A DNA stretch of 40,885 bases, from contig DAHXNI010000048.1 of the NCBI GenBank assembly GCA_027365475.1, forward strand, positions 1 to 40,885, in the 5' to 3' direction. The notes beneath the pieces were generated by a model. That model saw only the letters and a program-made list of their open reading frames with translations. It searched no databases and was not told where the DNA came from. Shown here in pieces: positions 24,813 to 33,666 of the stretch (within the stretch, counting starts at the first letter, position 1; each line of letters starts with the position of its first letter). The translations under genes and the position numbers were made by a program. Source of the DNA: Pseudomonadota bacterium (GTDB lineage: Bacteria > Pseudomonadota > Gammaproteobacteria > JAKAQQ01).

Positions 24813-25370
24813 ATGTTGGATGGCTGGCAGAAAACTACTCGTGAGCGGATGCACAAGGCCCGATTGAGCCTGACGGAGGCTTTTGGCCGGATTCGGACCG
24901 GGCGAGCGCAACCGGGTTTGCTGGATTCGGTTGTAGTGAACGTTTATGACCAGAACATGCCACTGAAACAGCTGGCTAGCATTGCAGCAACGGATGCACG
25001 TACACTGACCATCACGCCTTGGGACAAGACGACGGTGTCTGTCATCGAAAAGGCTTTGAGGGCATCCGATCTCGGGCTCAATCCGGTCGTGACTGGTACC
25101 CTCATCCGCGTGCCGCTCCCTGCTTTAAACGAAGAACGCCGCAGGGAACTTGTCAAGGTTGTTCGTCACGAAAGTGAGCTCGCACGAGTTGCTGTCCGCA
25201 ATGTCCGAAGAGATGCGCTGGGACGTCTCAAACAAGCCCTTAAAGATAAGGAAATTACGGAAGATGAACAGCGGCGGGCAGAGGATCTCCTGCAGAAAAT
25301 GACAGATGGCCTAGTTGGGGAAATTGATCAGGAACTGGCCCGGAAAGAAGCCGAACTGATGGAGGTTTGA
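24813..25370 (+). CDS. frr: Ribosome recycling factor
   Basis: A 185-aa protein, the exact usual size, that with EF-G splits post-termination ribosomes. Domain I is the three-helix bundle: RIRTGRAQPGLLD early on, and VRNVRRDALGRLKQALKDKEITEDEQRRAEDLLQ near the C-terminus. Domain II (about 31-104) includes MPLKQLASIAATDARTLTITPWDK and the RVPLPALNEERRRELVK hinge region. It starts 5 bases after the pyrH stop and ends 6 bases before uppS, so it lies in the same operon. Confidence 0.97.
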   Translation: MLDGWQKTTRERMHKARLSLTEAFGRIRTGRAQPGLLDSVVVNVYDQNMPLKQLASIAATDARTLTITPWDKTTVSVIEKALRASDLGLNPVVTGTLIRVPLPALNEERRRELVKVVRHESELARVAVRNVRRDALGRLKQALKDKEITEDEQRRAEDLLQKMTDGLVGEIDQELARKEAELMEV

Positions 25371-25376
25371 TCATTC

Positions 25377-26117
25377 ATGGGGGCTGTTCCATCCGAACCG
25401 AAGCATGTGGCCATCATCATGGATGGGAATGGACGCTGGGCCAAACACCACGGGTTGCCCCGCACAGCAGGGCATCAGGCTGGGCTTGAAGCGGCCCGGG
25501 AGATTGTTCGTAAAGCGTCCGAGCATGGAATCCGGATTCTTTCACTGTTTGCATTCTCAAGCGAAAACTGGCTGCGCCCTAAGGCAGAAGTCCACGCTCT
25601 GATCCGACTGTTTGGTGAGGCACTCGATCAGGAAATAGACCGGTTGGTTCAAAACGGAATTCAAATCCGCTTCATCGGAGACCGATCGGGTTTCCCAAAC
25701 CGTTTGCAGGAAGCCATGCAGCGGGCTGAAGCTGCTTCTTTTGCCGGTGAACGGTTGACGCTTGTCATTGCGGTGGGTTACGGCGGACGTTGGGATCTTT
25801 GCCAAGCCGCGCGTACACTGGCCCGACGGATACACGAAGCGGAATTATCCGAGGATCGGATTAACGAGGCTGAGTTCGAGGCTTGTCTTTCGACAGGTGG
25901 TTTGCCGGATCCCGATCTTTTTATCCGTACAGGAGGAGAACGACGTATCAGTAACTTCCTCCTGTGGAATCTGGCTTACAGTGAGCTTTATTTCTCCGAT
26001 ACACTATGGCCGGATTTCACGGTGAAACATTTTGAGGACGCCCTGAATGACTATCGGGGTCGCCAGCGCCGCTTTGGTCGGACACCTGGCCAGGTCCGCT
26101 GCAGCCGGCACGCCTGA
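25377..26117 (+). CDS. uppS: Undecaprenyl diphosphate synthase (cis-prenyltransferase)
   Basis: A 246-aa enzyme that condenses isopentenyl diphosphate onto farnesyl diphosphate to give C55-PP, the lipid carrier for peptidoglycan and O-antigen units. Catalytic D16 sits in IIMDGNGRWAK; GHQAG and the SLFAFSSENWLRP block bind diphosphate, and DLFIRTGGERRISNFLLWNLAYSEL is the C-terminal signature. Length agrees with E. coli IspU (253 aa). Its stop codon shares bases with the cdsA start (TGATG), indicating coupled translation. Confidence 0.97.
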   Translation: MGAVPSEPKHVAIIMDGNGRWAKHHGLPRTAGHQAGLEAAREIVRKASEHGIRILSLFAFSSENWLRPKAEVHALIRLFGEALDQEIDRLVQNGIQIRFIGDRSGFPNRLQEAMQRAEAASFAGERLTLVIAVGYGGRWDLCQAARTLARRIHEAELSEDRINEAEFEACLSTGGLPDPDLFIRTGGERRISNFLLWNLAYSELYFSDTLWPDFTVKHFEDALNDYRGRQRRFGRTPGQVRCSRHA

Positions 26118-26905
26118 TGGAACGCCACCGCCTTGCGACTGGGCTTATTCTCGCCCCGATCGCGTTTTTGATTGCGCTGTGGGCGTCAATCAGCTGGATT
26201 GCCCTGATTTACTGGATTTTTATCGCTCTGGGAGCATTTGAGTGGTCGGGTTTGACCCGCGCATCGATTTTTGAACGGGTTTGTTTCATGATTGCAGTTG
26301 CAGGCATGATTCTGGTCCTATGGTTGTATCGTCCGATTGGCTGGATGACGTTGATCGAGCTTGCCGCCTTCGGCTGGATTCTGGCGCCGATCTTGATCGT
26401 CTGGCGTCGGGCACCTCTTTCTAAACACTGGGTTCTTCTGGCTGGTTTTCTGGTTCTCGTTTCGGCCTGGTGTGCACTCGTGGCCTTGGTTGCGCCATCC
26501 GGGCATCAGAATGATCTGCTCCTTGCATTTCTGTTACTCGTCTGGGGCGTTGATTCAGGTGCTTACCTGATTGGGCGACTTTATGGACGGCATCCACTGG
26601 CTCCCCGGGTGAGCCCAAATAAAACCTGGGAGGGTGTTTGGGGTGGCGGGTTGGCGGCGTGCCTTGCCGTTCTCATCATGCGGGTTTTTCTCGGGGTTGA
26701 TTTCGCATCCGGATTCCTGATGGGAACAGCGGTTTGGATTTTCGCCATTGTGGGCGATCTTTTTGAGAGCCGCTTCAAGCGTTGGGGCGGTGTGAAAGAC
26801 AGCGGTCGACTGTTCCCCGGGCATGGCGGGGTGCTTGATCGGATAGACAGCTGGATTGCAGCCGCGCCCGTGTTTCTCCTTTGCTCGAGATGGTTGCTTC
26901 GATGA
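26117..26905 (+). CDS. cdsA: Phosphatidate cytidylyltransferase
   Basis: A 262-aa multi-pass inner-membrane enzyme that makes CDP-diacylglycerol from phosphatidate and CTP, the branch-point of phospholipid synthesis. About seven or eight hydrophobic helices are visible. The cytoplasmic SPNKTWEGVWGG loop and the C-terminal family signature GVKDSGRLFPGHGGVLDRIDS (metal and CTP site) are intact. Slightly shorter than E. coli CdsA (285 aa). The next gene is rseP after 64 bases; dxr, which usually sits between the two, is missing here. Confidence 0.95.
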   Translation: MERHRLATGLILAPIAFLIALWASISWIALIYWIFIALGAFEWSGLTRASIFERVCFMIAVAGMILVLWLYRPIGWMTLIELAAFGWILAPILIVWRRAPLSKHWVLLAGFLVLVSAWCALVALVAPSGHQNDLLLAFLLLVWGVDSGAYLIGRLYGRHPLAPRVSPNKTWEGVWGGGLAACLAVLIMRVFLGVDFASGFLMGTAVWIFAIVGDLFESRFKRWGGVKDSGRLFPGHGGVLDRIDSWIAAAPVFLLCSRWLLR

Positions 26906-26969
26906 CCTTCATTCGCTGTTTGCAGTACAGCGTTCAAGCGCGTCGCAGGAAGACTAGGAGCACTCCTTC

Positions 26970-28337
26970 ATGACCGTTGTTATCTCGATCGTTTCATTTA
27001 TTGTTGCAATTGGCATCCTGATCACGGTGCACGAGTTTGGGCATTTTTGGATGGCCCGTCGGCTACATGTACGTGTTCTCAGGTTTTCGATTGGATTTGG
27101 CCGTCCGTTTTGGCATCGCCTTTTCGGTACCGTTCAAGGCGACCCTTGGGAACTAGCCTTGGCACCCATCCCGCTCGGAGGGTATGTGAAGATGCTTGAT
27201 GGCCGGGAAGAACCCATCCCGGCGGGGCAGGAGGCTCATGCATTTGATCACCAGTCGATTGGGAAACGGTCGCTGATCGTTTTGGCCGGGCCACTGACCA
27301 ACCTCATTTTTGCTGTTTTTGCTCTTGCGGTAGTGTTTACTGTGGGCTTCCCTGCTGTGCGTCCGATTCTCGGTCAGGTTCCGCAGGGATCCTATGCCGC
27401 TCGTGCCCACCTTCATAGTGGAGATATTATTCTTGCAGTCGATGGACATTTGTCCGAAAACTGGGGAGCAGTTGCGCTTGATCTTGTGGGCGGTCTCATG
27501 CATACGCATGTCATCCGGATCCGATACCGTTCACGCAAAGGGCTTGTCCGAACGGCATTCATGCATATTCAGAATCGGCGCCCATTCACGGTCCCTGGCC
27601 ACCTTCTTAAACGCTTGGGATTCAAACCGGGCATCCCGAGTTTCCCGGCTGTTATTAAAAAGGTACTTCCGGGGAGTCCTGCAGCATCTGCGGGAATTGA
27701 ATCAGGAGATCGGATCGTATCAATTGCGGGTCTCAAGATCTCAGATTTTCATGAACTTGCTAGATATATCGAAAATCATCCAACTGCTCATGTCAAGCTG
27801 GTTTGGCAGCGTCAAGGACGTACCTTCTCTCGGATGGCAACAATTGGCACCCATCTGATTCAAGGGCACCATGTCGGTTTTCTGGGTATTGAAGCGGCTT
27901 TGCCAAAAGGTTTTTCGAAGCGTTTTGTAGTCCAGGTCCGGGATTCGCCCTTGTATGCTCTAGTGCATGCATTCCGTTACACCGTACGGGTCTCTTCGCT
28001 CACGCTGAGTCTGCTTTATCACATGCTGATCGGACAGGCCTCACTGCGTAATATCAGCGGTCCGATCCGGATTGCCCAGTATGCCGGGGCGACGGCTCAA
28101 TCGGGGTGGGTGTCATTTCTGTCGTTCTTGGCGATCGTAAGCATCAGTCTCGGGCTCTTCAACCTTTTGCCCATTCCGATCCTCGATGGAGGGCATCTCC
28201 TGTATTATGTAATCGAAGTGCTGCAACGCAAGCCCCTATCGGCCCGGGCGGAATGGATTGGCCAGCAGATCGGAATTGGTTTGCTCGTCTTGGTCATGGG
28301 CTTGGCGTTTTATAACGACCTCGTTCACCTGTTTTAG
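26970..28337 (+). CDS. rseP: Site-2 intramembrane zinc metalloprotease RseP
   Basis: A 455-aa protease that makes the second cut in the anti-sigma factor RseA, releasing sigma-E when outer-membrane proteins misfold. The zinc site is HEFGH at residues 21-25 in the first membrane helix; the third ligand lies in LLPIPILDGGHLLYY (about 396-410). Two PDZ domains fill the periplasmic part (about 110-310), with GSYAARAHLHSGDIILAVDG and GSPAASAGIESGDRIVSI as their ligand-binding starts. It matches E. coli RseP (450 aa). ATG 26970 follows AGGAG at 26956-26960; that AGGAG can pair with CTCCT at 26963-26967. It sits directly before bamA, whose product's failure triggers this pathway. Confidence 0.96.
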   Translation: MTVVISIVSFIVAIGILITVHEFGHFWMARRLHVRVLRFSIGFGRPFWHRLFGTVQGDPWELALAPIPLGGYVKMLDGREEPIPAGQEAHAFDHQSIGKRSLIVLAGPLTNLIFAVFALAVVFTVGFPAVRPILGQVPQGSYAARAHLHSGDIILAVDGHLSENWGAVALDLVGGLMHTHVIRIRYRSRKGLVRTAFMHIQNRRPFTVPGHLLKRLGFKPGIPSFPAVIKKVLPGSPAASAGIESGDRIVSIAGLKISDFHELARYIENHPTAHVKLVWQRQGRTFSRMATIGTHLIQGHHVGFLGIEAALPKGFSKRFVVQVRDSPLYALVHAFRYTVRVSSLTLSLLYHMLIGQASLRNISGPIRIAQYAGATAQSGWVSFLSFLAIVSISLGLFNLLPIPILDGGHLLYYVIEVLQRKPLSARAEWIGQQIGIGLLVLVMGLAFYNDLVHLF

Positions 28338-28353
28338 ATTCGAGGAGAGTCTT

Positions 28354-30738
28354 TTGCGAAAATTATCCCGCTGTGGCGGAATGCTGGCCCTGACCCTGAT
28401 CTGCTGTATGACATCGGTCAGTGCCAAAACCCAGTCCTCCTTTAAAGTTCACCAGATCGTTTTTGAAGGGCTTCACCGCATATCAAAGGGAACAGCGCTG
28501 GATTATCTGCCGATTTCAGTGGGGGAACGGCTGGATCCGTCACTGATTCGCGCGGCGATCCGTGCGCTCTACCGTACCGGTTTTTTTCGTTCGGTGACGA
28601 TGCTTCGGCACAACCACACTCTCGTCGTACGCGTCGATGAACGTCCATCGATTGCGCGTTTTTCATTCGTTGGCAACCATGCCATCTCCAAGAAAGACCT
28701 GCGGCATGCCTTGGATCAGGCGGGCTTGGTCAAGGGAAGAATCTTCGATCGCTCGGTTCTTGAGGAGATCCGACAGTCGCTTTTCGATCAGTACTACAGT
28801 CACGGAAAGTATGGAGCCGAGATCAACACGCACATAAGGCACCTGAGCCGAAACCGAGTCAGCATCCACGTGCGGGTACATGAAGGTCAAACCGCGCGGA
28901 TCCGTGCCATCAATATTGTCGGTAACCATCAATTCTCCGGATCGACACTCCGTGGATTATTCAAGCTACAGGTCCCCGGGTGGTTTACCTGGTTGACTGG
29001 CGGAGACAAATACGAACGGGAAAAACTGGTTGGCTCGCTTGAACGGTTGCGCTCGTTTTATGAGGACCAGGGTTATGCCAACTTTCATCTGAACTCCGTC
29101 CAAGTTGCTCTTTCTCCTACGCTTCGTGGCGTCTATATCACGGTCAATCTGCATGAGGGATCAGTTTACCGGGTGACGAAGGTTCAACTTGCTGGCAGGC
29201 TCATTCTTCCTGAGTCAGTATTGATGAAGAAAATTAGTGTCCGACCTGGCCGGACTTTTTCGATGCAGACGGCTACCGCTTCTGCACAGCGCATCACGAC
29301 CTTGCTTGGAAATGAAGGCTATGCGTTCGCAAAGGTCAAGCCAATTCCACAGCTCAACCATCGGAACCGCACCGCGACAGTGATCTTTTTTGTGCGCCCC
29401 GGGCAGCGGGTTTACGTCCACCGCATATATTTTCACGGTATCACGGGTACCAACGAGAAGGTTTATCTCGAGAACATGCGCCAACTTGAAGGGACATGGT
29501 TATCAACCCGCGCTGTCAAACTTTCCAAACTACTCATCCAGCGCTTGCCCTTTGTGAAGCAGGTCTCCATCAAGCCTGTCCGGATTCCGGGTTCGCCGGA
29601 TGAAGTCAATGTCAATGTTAATGTTCATGAACGGCGTTCAGGGACGGCAAATGTTGAACTTGGGTATGGGCAGGGCGAGGGGCTTGTGGTCGGGGGCCAA
29701 ATTGCACTTTCGAACTTTCTGGGATCGGGTCGTCTCTTATCCCTGAACGCGAACCGTTATCCTTATCAAACCACTTATAACGTGACCTATACGAACCCTT
29801 ATTTCAACTTGAATAATGTAAGCGAAACGATGACCGCGTTTTACGATCAAAGTCAGGGGTTCAACGCCTATGCACAAACTTTCAGCACGACCAGCTATGG
29901 GTTTTCGCTTTCTTATTCGTTTCCGCTGTCGACGTTTACGAGCTATTACTTGGGATTCACCACCAGTCACAACAACCTTCTGACCAACTGCTCAAGTCCA
30001 CCCATCTATTTTGATTTTGCTCTGAATCCGGCGAATGGCCATCCCTATTCGGTTCCCTCTGACTGTGCGACACCAGATGGAAATACAGTCCTGGTTGATC
30101 TGCCCGGAACTCGCTACAACAATCTTGAGCTGGATACAGGGCTCGTCTACGATGATCGCAATCGGTATATCTTTGCTACAGAGGGAACTCGCCAGAAGCT
30201 TGGGCTTCAGGTTGGGGTATCCCCGGGACAACTCCATTATTACATCCTTAACTTCCACAGCCAGGATCATGTTCCGCTTTTTGCTGGCTTTGGTTATGCA
30301 CTGAATGCGCAAGTGGAGATGGGGAAACCTTATGGGAATACCCCGATTTATCCTGTTCTCCTCAACTTCTTCGGCGGAGGACCATACTCAGTCCGTGGGT
30401 ACCAGTCTTATACACTTGGTCCGAAGACAGCAAGCGGTATACCCATCGGTGGCGCCATGTTGGCTTATGCCCAAAATTCGTTGGTCTTGCCGCAATTCTT
30501 TGGCCATCATCTGCCGGGTGAAGCACCAAACTATCAAGTGAGCCTGTTCGTGGATGTCGGAAATGTATTTGCCGCACCAAGCGATTTCAGTATCCATGGA
30601 CTGCGAGCCTCAACTGGAATCAGCCTGACATGGCTGACGCCACTCGGTGCGATCCGGTTCAGTTGGGCCAAGCCGCTCAACCCCCAGCCCAATGACAGCC
30701 TGAGTTACTTCCAGTTTGCCTTGGGATCGTATTTTTAA
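28354..30738 (+). CDS. bamA: Outer membrane protein assembly factor BamA
   Basis: A 794-aa outer-membrane insertase of the Omp85 family. The TTG at 28354 is chosen: GAGGAG (28342-28347) is well spaced and the protein then begins with a signal peptide (MRKLSRCGGMLALTLICC, cleavage likely after SVSA). Five POTRA domains follow (about 25-425), recognisable by repeated F-x-G-N/H motifs such as FVGNHAISKKDL and NIVGNHQFSGSTL. The C-terminal 16-strand barrel contains GGGPYSVRGYQSYTLG, the VRGY/F loop-6 motif, and ends in a beta-signal with terminal Phe (QFALGSYF). E. coli BamA is 810 aa. Unusual insertions rich in N, Y and S occur near residues 500-590. Confidence 0.96.
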   Translation: MRKLSRCGGMLALTLICCMTSVSAKTQSSFKVHQIVFEGLHRISKGTALDYLPISVGERLDPSLIRAAIRALYRTGFFRSVTMLRHNHTLVVRVDERPSIARFSFVGNHAISKKDLRHALDQAGLVKGRIFDRSVLEEIRQSLFDQYYSHGKYGAEINTHIRHLSRNRVSIHVRVHEGQTARIRAINIVGNHQFSGSTLRGLFKLQVPGWFTWLTGGDKYEREKLVGSLERLRSFYEDQGYANFHLNSVQVALSPTLRGVYITVNLHEGSVYRVTKVQLAGRLILPESVLMKKISVRPGRTFSMQTATASAQRITTLLGNEGYAFAKVKPIPQLNHRNRTATVIFFVRPGQRVYVHRIYFHGITGTNEKVYLENMRQLEGTWLSTRAVKLSKLLIQRLPFVKQVSIKPVRIPGSPDEVNVNVNVHERRSGTANVELGYGQGEGLVVGGQIALSNFLGSGRLLSLNANRYPYQTTYNVTYTNPYFNLNNVSETMTAFYDQSQGFNAYAQTFSTTSYGFSLSYSFPLSTFTSYYLGFTTSHNNLLTNCSSPPIYFDFALNPANGHPYSVPSDCATPDGNTVLVDLPGTRYNNLELDTGLVYDDRNRYIFATEGTRQKLGLQVGVSPGQLHYYILNFHSQDHVPLFAGFGYALNAQVEMGKPYGNTPIYPVLLNFFGGGPYSVRGYQSYTLGPKTASGIPIGGAMLAYAQNSLVLPQFFGHHLPGEAPNYQVSLFVDVGNVFAAPSDFSIHGLRASTGISLTWLTPLGAIRFSWAKPLNPQPNDSLSYFQFALGSYF

Positions 30739-30767
30739 ATGATCGCAACGTATGTCATGTATTTTCT

Positions 30768-30804
30768 TTGCGTCCTAGTTGCGATTCCGTTATGATTCCG
30801 TAAT
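30768..30804 (+). promoter_or_regulatory. Candidate internal promoter upstream of skp, with tandem 11-bp repeat
   Basis: TTGCGT (30768-30773) and TATGAT (30791-30796) are 17 bases apart. The -10 overlaps a tandem near-duplicate GATTCCGTTAT (30783-30793) / GATTCCGTAAT (30794-30804), with a partial third copy GATCCA. The gap between bamA and skp is the largest in the envelope run except that between cdsA and rseP, so extra initiation for skp-lpxD-fabZ-lpxA is plausible. No sigma-E-like GGAACTT element was found. Confidence 0.35.
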
Positions 30805-30835
30805 GATCCATATGACTACTGACGTGAGAATCCCG

Positions 30836-31411
30836 ATGACGCATGACTCTATGAAACATCCCATCCTGCTATGGGGGAACTGGGTTGGGCTCATTTTTAT
30901 CGGGTGTATTGGATTGGCAAGCCTGCCTGCAAGCGCGACGCCACTCCGGTTGGGATATGTCAATATTGGAGTTTTGCTCCGCGAGATGCCACAGTCGAAA
31001 GCTGCAGAACTTAAATTGAATCAGGAACTTTCGACACAGAAGCAACGCCTTGCAGAGCGACTGGTTGCGATCAAGGCGATGCGTCACAAGCTGCACAATC
31101 CCGCAGACCGCCTGTCTCTTCTCAAGCGAATGGAGGATCAGCAGCGCCTCAATACGCTCCAAAACAGCTATCGGATGAGTGAAGAGCAATACTCCGAAGA
31201 CTTTAATCTCGCACGCAATCAGGCCTTGGCCAATCTGCAGCGTCTCGCTATCCGAGCGATTCATGCGTATGCCTTACGGCACCACTTCACTTTGGTTCTA
31301 GGGAATGACGTGTTTTTCGCGGATCCGTCCGTAAATATTACACCAAGCGTTCTGGCTCGCCTCAAAGCGCGTTATGAAGCACACAGTGGCTCAACACCGC
31401 AGACGCGATGA
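30836..31411 (+). CDS. skp: Periplasmic chaperone Skp (OmpH family)
   Basis: About 191 aa including a signal peptide: MKHPILLWGNWVGLIFIGCI with cleavage probably after PASA. Mature part: LRLGYVNIGVLLREMPQSKAA (trimer core strand), a long charged coiled-coil (about 65-140, rich in K, E, Q, L) forming the tentacles that hold unfolded outer-membrane proteins, then the closing strand HHFTLVLGNDVFFADPSVNITPSVL. This matches OmpH-family order and length. Start is uncertain between ATG 30836 and ATG 30851; neither has a strong Shine-Dalgarno. It lies between bamA and lpxD, as usual in proteobacteria. Confidence 0.9.
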   Translation: MTHDSMKHPILLWGNWVGLIFIGCIGLASLPASATPLRLGYVNIGVLLREMPQSKAAELKLNQELSTQKQRLAERLVAIKAMRHKLHNPADRLSLLKRMEDQQRLNTLQNSYRMSEEQYSEDFNLARNQALANLQRLAIRAIHAYALRHHFTLVLGNDVFFADPSVNITPSVLARLKARYEAHSGSTPQTR

Positions 31412-31420
31412 GAAATCAGG

Positions 31421-32443
31421 ATGGGAATCACACTTGCAGAATTGGCGAAACGTCTGGACCTCACCGTATTTGGAAGTGCCTGGGTTGAAATCACACATGT
31501 TGCACCACTTGATAAAGCCGGTAGCGGAGGTCTTGCATTTTTAACCAATCGGCATTATCGGCGCTACCTATCCACAACCGGTGCAAGTGCCGTGATCCTT
31601 ACCTCGGATGACTTGCCCTTTTGCAGAACTAACGCCCTTATCAGTCCTAATCCGGCCTTAGCATATAGCCGTGCCGTGCGAGTTCTGTTTCCGGATGCCT
31701 CTCTCGTGCCAGGTATTCATTCGAGTGCAGTGGTCTCTCCGCTTGCGCAGATTGATCATTCCAGCCGACTCGGAGCGCAGGTGGTTGTTGAAGAGGGTGT
31801 GACGGTTGAAGCAGGTTGTGATGTGGGCCCAGGCAGCTACCTAGCTCGTGGGGCGAGGCTTGGTGCTGGCACAAGACTCATGGCCCGGGTTTTCATTGGG
31901 CACGATGTCGTAGTGGGGCGAGACTGCGTAATTCAGGCTGGTGCTGCGATTGGGGGCGATGGATTCGGTTTTGCCCGGGATCAGCAGGCATGGGAGCGCA
32001 TTCCTCAGCTTGGAACGGTGCGTATCGGCGACCGAGTTGAGATTGGATCGAATACCTGTATCGATCGGGGTGCGTTGGAGGATACTCTCATCGAAGATGG
32101 TGTTAAGCTCGATAATCTGATCCAGATCGGACACAATGTCCGGATTGGTGCTCATACGATCATTGCTGGTAGTACCGGTATTGCCGGCAGTACAAAAATT
32201 GGACGCTGTTGTCAGATCGGTGGCATGGTGGGGATTGTAGGGCACCTCGAAATTGCCGATCACGTCATTATTACCGGTCGATCCATGATTGCCCAATCCA
32301 TTCACGTTCCGGGTGTGTATTCCGGAGGCATGCCGAGCGACAATGCGGTACGTTGGCGCCGTAATACTGCACGGTTCAGGCAACTTGATGAGATTGTCAG
32401 CCGACTTCACACTCTTGAAAAATCGTTCGAGAAGGATTCATAA
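31421..32443 (+). CDS. lpxD: UDP-3-O-(3-hydroxyacyl)glucosamine N-acyltransferase
   Basis: A 340-aa enzyme that adds the second acyl chain (N-linked) in lipid A synthesis, using hydroxyacyl-ACP. The N-terminal uridine-binding domain (about 1-95) has ITHVAPLDKAGSGGLAFLTN. The left-handed beta-helix of hexapeptide repeats follows (about 100-310). The catalytic His lies in LIQIGHNVRIG (E. coli H239 equivalent), with GGDGFGFA and SNTCIDRG before it. A C-terminal helix ends the protein. Same length as E. coli LpxD (341 aa). The stop overlaps the fabZ start by one base (TAATG). Confidence 0.97.
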   Translation: MGITLAELAKRLDLTVFGSAWVEITHVAPLDKAGSGGLAFLTNRHYRRYLSTTGASAVILTSDDLPFCRTNALISPNPALAYSRAVRVLFPDASLVPGIHSSAVVSPLAQIDHSSRLGAQVVVEEGVTVEAGCDVGPGSYLARGARLGAGTRLMARVFIGHDVVVGRDCVIQAGAAIGGDGFGFARDQQAWERIPQLGTVRIGDRVEIGSNTCIDRGALEDTLIEDGVKLDNLIQIGHNVRIGAHTIIAGSTGIAGSTKIGRCCQIGGMVGIVGHLEIADHVIITGRSMIAQSIHVPGVYSGGMPSDNAVRWRRNTARFRQLDEIVSRLHTLEKSFEKDS

Positions 32444-32898
32444 TGTTGAATATTTCACCTGACATTAATGGCATTCTGGAGCAGATTCCCCATCGTTACC
32501 CGTTTCTTTTGGTTGACCGAATCATCGAGTGCACGGGTGGCGAGAAGGTCGTTGGCATCAAGAATGTTACCTATAACGAGTGGTTTTTCCCGGGGCATTT
32601 TCCAGATCATCCTGTGATGCCAGGAGTCTTGATCCTGGAATCGATGGCCCAGTGCACGGGTGTGCTCATATATGCAACTTTGGGTGGAAAGCCTTTTGCA
32701 CGCACGCTTTATTATCTTGCCGGAATCGATAACGCGCGATTTAAAAACGCAGTGATTCCTGGCGATCAGTTGGTCATGACACTCCGTATCGTGCGACATG
32801 TGAAGGACATCTGGAAGTTCAGCGGGAAAGCGGAAGTCAATAACCGCTTGGTTGCTGAGGCAGACTTCCTTTGTGCAACCAAGGAGATTGATGCGTGA
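32443..32898 (+). CDS. fabZ: 3-hydroxyacyl-[ACP] dehydratase FabZ
   Basis: A 151-aa hot-dog-fold dehydratase of fatty acid elongation. It uses the same hydroxyacyl-ACP pool that LpxA and LpxD draw on, which is why it sits between their genes. Catalytic H52 is in FPGHFPDHPVMPG and E66 in ILESMAQ; the HRYPFLLVDR opening is the family signature that separates FabZ from FabA. Length equals E. coli FabZ (151 aa). It overlaps lpxD by one base and lpxA by four (GTGA). Confidence 0.97.
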   Translation: MLNISPDINGILEQIPHRYPFLLVDRIIECTGGEKVVGIKNVTYNEWFFPGHFPDHPVMPGVLILESMAQCTGVLIYATLGGKPFARTLYYLAGIDNARFKNAVIPGDQLVMTLRIVRHVKDIWKFSGKAEVNNRLVAEADFLCATKEIDA

Positions 32899-33665
32899 TC
32901 GATGGGCGGGCAGTCGTTCATCCGAGTGCCAGAATTGATTCCAGTGCGAATATTGGACCATTCGCTGTAATTGGCGAAGATGTCGAAATTGGACCCGATA
33001 CTAGAATTGACTCTCACGCCGTTATTGAAGGCCCCACCCGAATTGGATCTTCGAATCATATCTACTCCTTTGCGTCGATTGGAGGTGATCCACAAGATAA
33101 AAAGTATCGTGGTGAGCACACGTGGCTGATCATCGGTGATCACAATACGATCCGTGAATATACGACTATCAATCGTGGGACCGTACAGGGCGGCGGAAAG
33201 ACAGTGATCGGAGACGATAACTGGATCATGGCCTATGTTCATGTGGCGCATGATTGTCTGATTGGAAGCCATACCATTGCAGCCAATGGATCGGCGCTCG
33301 CTGGCCATGTTGTGATTGACGATTATGTTGGCATTGGTGCGTTTGCAAAAATCTACCAGTTCTGCCGTGTTGGCTGCCATGCGTTTATCGGATTTGATAG
33401 CGGTGTCACACAAGATGTGCCACCTTACGTCACGGTATCCGGGACGCCAGCGGAGCCACATGGTATCAATAGTGAGGGACTCAAACGTTGTGGATTCACA
33501 CCTTCACAGATGCGCGTCATCAAGGAGTCGTACCGCATCCTTTATCGCCGGAATCTCATGCTGGAGGAAGCGCTAAACAAGATTTCTGAGCTTGCGAAGG
33601 AAAACCACGAGCTCGACCCTGTTATTGAGGTGATTCGAAACTCGAAGCGTGGTATCGCACGTTGA
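32895..33665 (+). CDS. lpxA: UDP-N-acetylglucosamine 3-O-acyltransferase
   Basis: A 256-aa cytosolic trimer catalysing the first step of lipid A synthesis. Left-handed beta-helix repeats run from about residue 5 to 185. Conserved blocks: GGDPQDKKY, IREYTTINRGT, and AYVHVAHDC, whose H119 corresponds to the catalytic E. coli H125. Next come IGAFAKIYQFCRVGCHAFIG, DVPPYVTVSG and the GINSEGLKR loop, with a C-terminal helical domain after that. The start is GTG overlapping the fabZ stop. Acyl chain length cannot be read safely from the sequence. Confidence 0.97.
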   Translation: MIDGRAVVHPSARIDSSANIGPFAVIGEDVEIGPDTRIDSHAVIEGPTRIGSSNHIYSFASIGGDPQDKKYRGEHTWLIIGDHNTIREYTTINRGTVQGGGKTVIGDDNWIMAYVHVAHDCLIGSHTIAANGSALAGHVVIDDYVGIGAFAKIYQFCRVGCHAFIGFDSGVTQDVPPYVTVSGTPAEPHGINSEGLKRCGFTPSQMRVIKESYRILYRRNLMLEEALNKISELAKENHELDPVIEVIRNSKRGIAR

Positions 33666-33666
33666 G

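Noticed and set aside
28258-28353. Upstream extension of bamA inside rseP
   Set aside because: The extra residues are antitypical, overlap conserved rseP codons and bury the signal peptide; TTG 28354 has a well-placed GAGGAG.
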